Shown: one piece after another, positions 60,789 through 64,000 of the stretch | Position numbering within the stretch: position 1 is the stretch's first letter | Layout: each line of letters opens with the position of its first letter | DNA from: Hansfordia pulvinata | Taxonomy: Eukaryota; Ascomycota; Sordariomycetes; Xylariales | DNA: 64,000 nt | NCBI GenBank assembly: GCA_006538405.1 | Contig: BJKQ01000008.1 | Span: 1,612,001-1,676,000 of the forward strand | Reading direction: 5' to 3' | Notes under the pieces: model-generated | Seen by the model: the letters and a program-made list of their open reading frames with translations, nothing else | What the model was told of the DNA's origin: nothing | The model's database searches: none | Made by a program: the position numbers and the translations under genes

Positions 60789-62476
60789 CGTCGTTTCCGT
60801 TTCGGCGATCACGGGAGCGAGACGACGACGGAGGAGGAGAGGAGAGGCCGGCGGCGGCGTCGAGGGTCGGGCAGGCGAAGCCGGCGTCCCCCCACATGGC
60901 GGCCAGGCGGAGGTAGAGCGGGGACAAGGGGGCGGTGACGCCCGGGAGGGTCCGGGGGACGCCAGCGTACAGGCGGTCGGCGCGGGCGAGGTCGGCCGGG
61001 GTCAGGCCCGGGTACTGGGCGCGCAGGAAGTCGGCGACGTCGCCGGCCGTGCGGGTGGCGGCCTGGGGCGCGAAGATGGTGCCCTCGGAGTGGGAGGAGC
61101 CGAGGATCAGCGGGGAGGAGCGGCGGAAGCGGCCCTGGGCGATGAGGCGGCGCGGGGTGTCTGGGAGGAGGGAGCCGTCGATGGCGGGGACCCAGGGAAA
61201 GAGGGTGCTGCTGCCGCTGCTGCTGTTGGAGGCCGGGGCGCCGGGCCAGGGGCGGTAGACGTTGGCGGCCTGCAGGGCGGCGGAGGAGAGGGACCGCAGG
61301 CAGGGGAGCCCGGTCTTCTTGTTCTTGTTGTTGCTGTCCTTGTCGTCGCTGCTGTCGCTGTGGTGCTGGCAGCCGGTCGCGTTGAGGAGGGCGGCGTACT
61401 GCCACTCGAGGTCGGCGACGGCACGGACGGGGGGCACGTAGATGGACTGGGCGATTCCCGCCTGCCAGGGGACGTCGTCGTCGTCGACTTCGGCGTCAGG
61501 GCCACCGTCTTGACCGGTACCGTCTTGATCGTTACCGTCTGTCACCCCGCCCCGCCGCCACCACCACCTCCGTAAGCGACGGTCTGCAGCAGGACGCTGC
61601 CGCCGCCGACGGAGGTGCCGAAGAGGGTGACGCGGTCCGGGTCGCCGCCGAAGCTGGCGGCGTGGTCGCGGACCCAGCGCATGGCGGCGCGCTGGTCGTG
61701 CAGGCCCGCGTTGAGGACGCTGCCGTCGCCGGCGGCGGCGGCGGCTTGCAGCAGCTCGCGCGAGGCCAGGAAGCCGTGAGGGCCGACGCGGTAGTTGAAG
61801 GTGACCACCACGAGGCCCTCCCCCTCCCCCTCCCCCTCCTCTCTTCCCCCTCCCGGCCCCCCCGGCGGCGGTCCGGGCGGCGTTGGCGGCGATCAGGCCG
61901 GCGCCGCTGTAGTTGGCGTTGAACAGCTCGACGAAGGCGCCGCCCTGAAACCACAGCATGACGGGAAGCAGGGGGCGGGGTCGAGGCGGGGTAGCAGAGG
62001 AAGAAGAAGAAGAAGAAGAAGAAGAAGAAGAAGAAGAAGAAGAAGACGGGGTGTAGACGTCGACGAACAGGCAGTCCTCGGAGGAGGCGCCGGGGGCTTC
62101 GCCGTCGCCACCAGGCATGTCCTGGACGCTGAGGCAGATGGGGCCGTGCTGTTGAGTTTTGGGGGATAGAGGGGCAAAAAAGTCAGTTTTCTGTGCTGTC
62201 TTTTTATTTTTTATTTTTTTATACCCGTCTCTTCCTCCATGAGTAGTAAGGAGACGAACATGAGATGGCAAAGAGGGGGGGAGGGAAGACGATTACCTCT
62301 TTGGCAGAGACGACGCCGTGCTCCTGCAGAGGAGGCTGCGGCAGGCGGAAGCGGTTCTGGCCCAGGGGCGGGGCGGCGAAGCGCATCCCGAGGAACTCGT
62401 CGACGTTGTTGGGGCCTGTCCGGCCCTCGTAGACGGCGTAGCCGAGGTCGACCCGGGGAGGGGACCTGGCAGAAGT

Positions 62477-62520
<44 letters not shown>

Positions 62521-62599
62521 AGAAGGACGGGCCGGGCAGGACGGAGAGGGCCAACGCCCAGGTCCAGGCGTTGTAGGCCCGAAGAAGGGGCAACTGCAT
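60268..62599 (-). CDS. Secreted type B carboxylesterase, with two compensating frameshifts
   Basis: Two minus-strand exons, 62599..62297 and 62148..60268, are split by a 148-nt intron and would give about 727 aa. A signal peptide covers about residues 1-27, then an Ala-Pro repeat. Family motifs: VDEFLGMRFAAPP, HGPICLSVQD, SEDCLFVDVY, oxyanion WFQGGAF, NYRVGPHGFLASREL, nucleophile motif GTSVGGGS, GIAQSIYVPPVR, and the C-terminal MEDVQDWELERCAFW. Between roughly 61870 and 61545 the conserved residues lie in a frame one base away from the flanks. There must therefore be one indel in the GGGGGA-rich stretch near 61815-61870 and an opposite one in the GGT/GGC-rich stretch near 61543-61570. The coding sequence also carries Ser, Asn and Ala-Pro homorepeats. 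The enzyme would hydrolyse carboxylic esters extracellularly. Whether the gene is functional depends on whether the indels are real. Confidence 0.85.
60751..60789 (-). repeat. GTT/AAC trinucleotide repeat encoding poly-Asn
   Basis: A run of about a dozen TTG/GTT units, read on the minus strand as AAC codons, encodes an Asn tract in the carboxylesterase, flanked by an AGC/GCT run encoding Ser. Confidence 0.85.
61543..61570 (-). other. Second frameshift zone in the carboxylesterase gene
   Basis: In gene sense, the conserved frame ending VAYGG runs into a GGT/GGC/GGGG stretch and a stop. The downstream conserved frame (VPWQAGIAQSIYVPP) is offset by one base in the opposite sense to the first shift. 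No GT-AG intron with suitable phase explains the change. Confidence 0.7.
61815..61870 (-). other. First frameshift zone in the carboxylesterase gene
   Basis: In gene sense the frame encoding NYSGAGLIAANAARTA enters a 7-G run and GGGGGA repeats, and the next conserved block VVVTFNYRVGPHG is one base out of frame. The stretch has no GT dinucleotide suitable as a donor, so an intron is unlikely. Confidence 0.75.
62001..62045 (-). repeat. AAG/CTT trinucleotide repeat encoding poly-Ser
   Basis: About fifteen AAG units on the plus strand are read as TCT codons in the carboxylesterase frame, giving a run of more than 15 serines after DVYTP. Confidence 0.9.
62478..62521 (-). repeat. Hexanucleotide repeat encoding Ala-Pro
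   Basis: About seven tandem GCCGGA units on the plus strand read as an (Ala-Pro)n stretch directly after the carboxylesterase signal peptide. Confidence 0.85.
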
Positions 62600-63160
62600 C
62601 TTGTTGGTGCTGTGCTGTGCTGTATGGTGAACACGCACGCTAGGGGAGAGAGGAGTCTTGGATGGCGGGCGAGAAGGGGGATCGCACTCTTGTTTGGGCT
62701 CCAGATGGGCGGTGGGCTTGGTTGCAAGACTGTGTTGGGGAAAAGGGGGTTGGACGTGGCCGGGTCTTATATCCATTATGGTGTGCTCGCAGTGCTTAAG
62801 TGATATACCGTGAGACGCTGGTAAACGTCGAAGAGGCGGCCGTTGACTCGGCCCGAGAAGCGCCATCACGTCAGCTGGCTACCGCAACGAGTGTAATTTA
62901 TTAACGTAACGTACGTATAAAGTGTTTACCAGTTGAAGCTGGCTGTTAAGGAGATACAGAAATGACAGAGAGACCCAGAGCGCGCAGGAGAGACCGCAGC
63001 TTGTCGTGGACGATTACAAAGCCCAGGCGCTGACAAACTGAAGAGGAAAGGCCACCGCCCACCGCGCCGGGGCTATACGGAGCACCCGTGGCTATTAGCT
63101 GCTGTCTGACTTCGCAAAATCCCCAAGTACAGAGTGAGATCAGCCCGCCTGGAAGTATTG

Positions 63161-63189
63161 AGGTAGGTAGGTAGGTAGGTAGGTAGGTA
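63161..63189. repeat. (AGGT)n tandem repeat
   Basis: About seven perfect AGGT units. The unit is the same as in the scattered TAGGTAGGTA/ACCTACCTA motifs elsewhere in the window. Confidence 0.9.
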
Positions 63190-63840
63190 TACCATCCGAC
63201 GCGCGCGGAAGGCAGACCGATGTGAAGATAGTTACATAAGCAACCAGGATAAGTAGGTAAGAATGATACTCGTGTCCAGGGTGCTGTGCTGGCTGCAGAC
63301 GACGACGCCGACGGTGCTGGTGGGAGACTACCTAACCTATCTAATCTCGGAAGACTGCCCATCTCTTGTCCCCAAAGTCCGGAGCACGAGCAACCAGACT
63401 TCTTCTCCCCAAGTCCGAACCCCGAGAGACGAATGATGGATGCCTGAGGTAGGGTAGGGACACTGGATTACTCCGAACGCGACGGCTGCCCTCGAGTCAG
63501 TCATCTCCATCTCACGCCCAGCCGACGGGCCGGAAGACGGACTGTTGTTGTATACGTAAAGGACGAGTGCTCGTGGGCCACGTCGGTAGTGCCCTTTCTG
63601 GCGATCGCGTCAACTCGATTTTGACTTCCCCTTTGGGATTGAGATGGAGATGGAGATGCAGGTGGTGGCTGGGTACCTTAGGTAGGTACCTTGGGTACTC
63701 ACTGGACCTCATCTTAGGTAATGTGCCCGCGCGGCTCGGCGATTCAGTCGTGCAGTGTTCCCATGGGTCCCGGTTTATTACTAACGAATTTGATTAGTGG
63801 ACCGGGAGTGAGTGAGTGAGTGCCCTGCTCACACTTACCA

Positions 63841-63854
63841 CGAGTACGTACTCG
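63841..63854. repeat. 14-bp palindrome CGAGTACGTACTCG
   Basis: Perfectly self-complementary and built from the same CGAGTAC/GTACTCG core as the palindrome at 12763-12780. Confidence 0.75.
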
Positions 63855-64000
63855 CAGGGCTCAAGTTGACCCGACGTCGCCAACAATCGCTTCTGCCAAC
63901 CACCGGACGCAGCGCTGGCCTTCCCGACCCCGATCCTTACTGCCATGGCGGGCGCTGAACTCATCAGGAAAACGTGGTGCTCATTGACGTGATAGGGGCG

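Larger units (their letters stand above)
62600..64000. other. Intergenic region at the right edge
   Basis: About 1.4 kb upstream of the carboxylesterase. It contains an (AGGT)n repeat at 63161-63189, further TAGGTAGGTAC motifs at 63679-63692 and a 14-bp palindrome CGAGTACGTACTCG at 63841-63854. An ATG at 63945 in a good context (TGCC before it) opens only 16 codons before a stop. It could be the first exon of a gene beyond the window, but nothing confirms this. Confidence 0.5.

Noticed and set aside
61440..61545. Possible GT-AG intron to explain the second carboxylesterase frame change
   Set aside because: A GTGACA donor and CTGGCAG acceptor exist, but joining them leaves the downstream conserved frame out of phase.
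60568..61575. 335-codon open frame on the plus strand with a Val/Gly-rich translation
   Set aside because: Antisense to the carboxylesterase; the open frame results from GC-rich codons and microsatellites.

Overview
This 64 kb window comes from the nuclear genome of a filamentous ascomycete, most likely a Sordariomycete. The evidence is many short introns (about 50-150 nt, with GTAAGT-like donors, CTAAC/CTGAC branch sites and CAG/TAG acceptors), GC-rich coding sequence, monocistronic genes on both strands, and fungal families (DUF7727, Rtc3, a Chs4/Skt5-type regulator). The species cannot be named from sequence alone. Gene models were built by joining exons by eye with splice sites and reading-frame phase. 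In 13 of the 14 spliced genes the phases close to a whole number of codons, and the one exception (the calcium pump) exposes a frameshift. The two single-exon genes are open throughout. The seventeenth gene, the carboxylesterase, has two compensating frameshifts.

Layout. 0-12 kb: a Chs4/Skt5-like chitin synthase regulator (+), a polo-like kinase (-), an OPA3-like mitochondrial protein divergent from it (+), and an unrecognised three-exon protein (+). 12-20 kb: mostly intergenic, with a small DUF7727 membrane protein (+) and an Rtc3/SBDS-domain protein (-). 22-36 kb: a six-exon RhoGEF (-), ribosomal protein eL36 (+), a UBX-domain Cdc48/p97 adaptor of the TUG/Ubx4 type (-), and, divergent from it, proteasome beta-3 subunit Pup3 (+). 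36-49 kb: a SERCA-type calcium ATPase (-) with one internal frameshift, Ran GTPase (-), and the proteasome assembly chaperone Nas2/PSMD9 (-). 50-64 kb: a small six-cysteine secreted protein (+), a class 3 secreted lipase (+), a 14-3-3 protein (+), and a secreted type B carboxylesterase (-).

The genes do not form an operon or a biosynthetic cluster. Most are housekeeping: cell cycle, translation, proteasome, nuclear transport, calcium homeostasis and cell wall. The right-hand 14 kb is gene-poor and carries all three predicted secreted proteins. Intergenic DNA takes up well over half of the window and has a distinctive texture: poly-G/C tracts of 13-20 nt, GTACTCG/CGAGTAC motifs (sometimes palindromic), and ACCTACCTA/TAGGTAGGTA runs. 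I found no CRISPR array, prokaryotic mobile element, rRNA, convincing complete tRNA or intact transposon, and nothing that looks like a wholly new system. The best leads are the two frameshifted genes, the secreted six-cysteine protein, the unrecognised gene at 11 kb and the repeated intergenic motifs.
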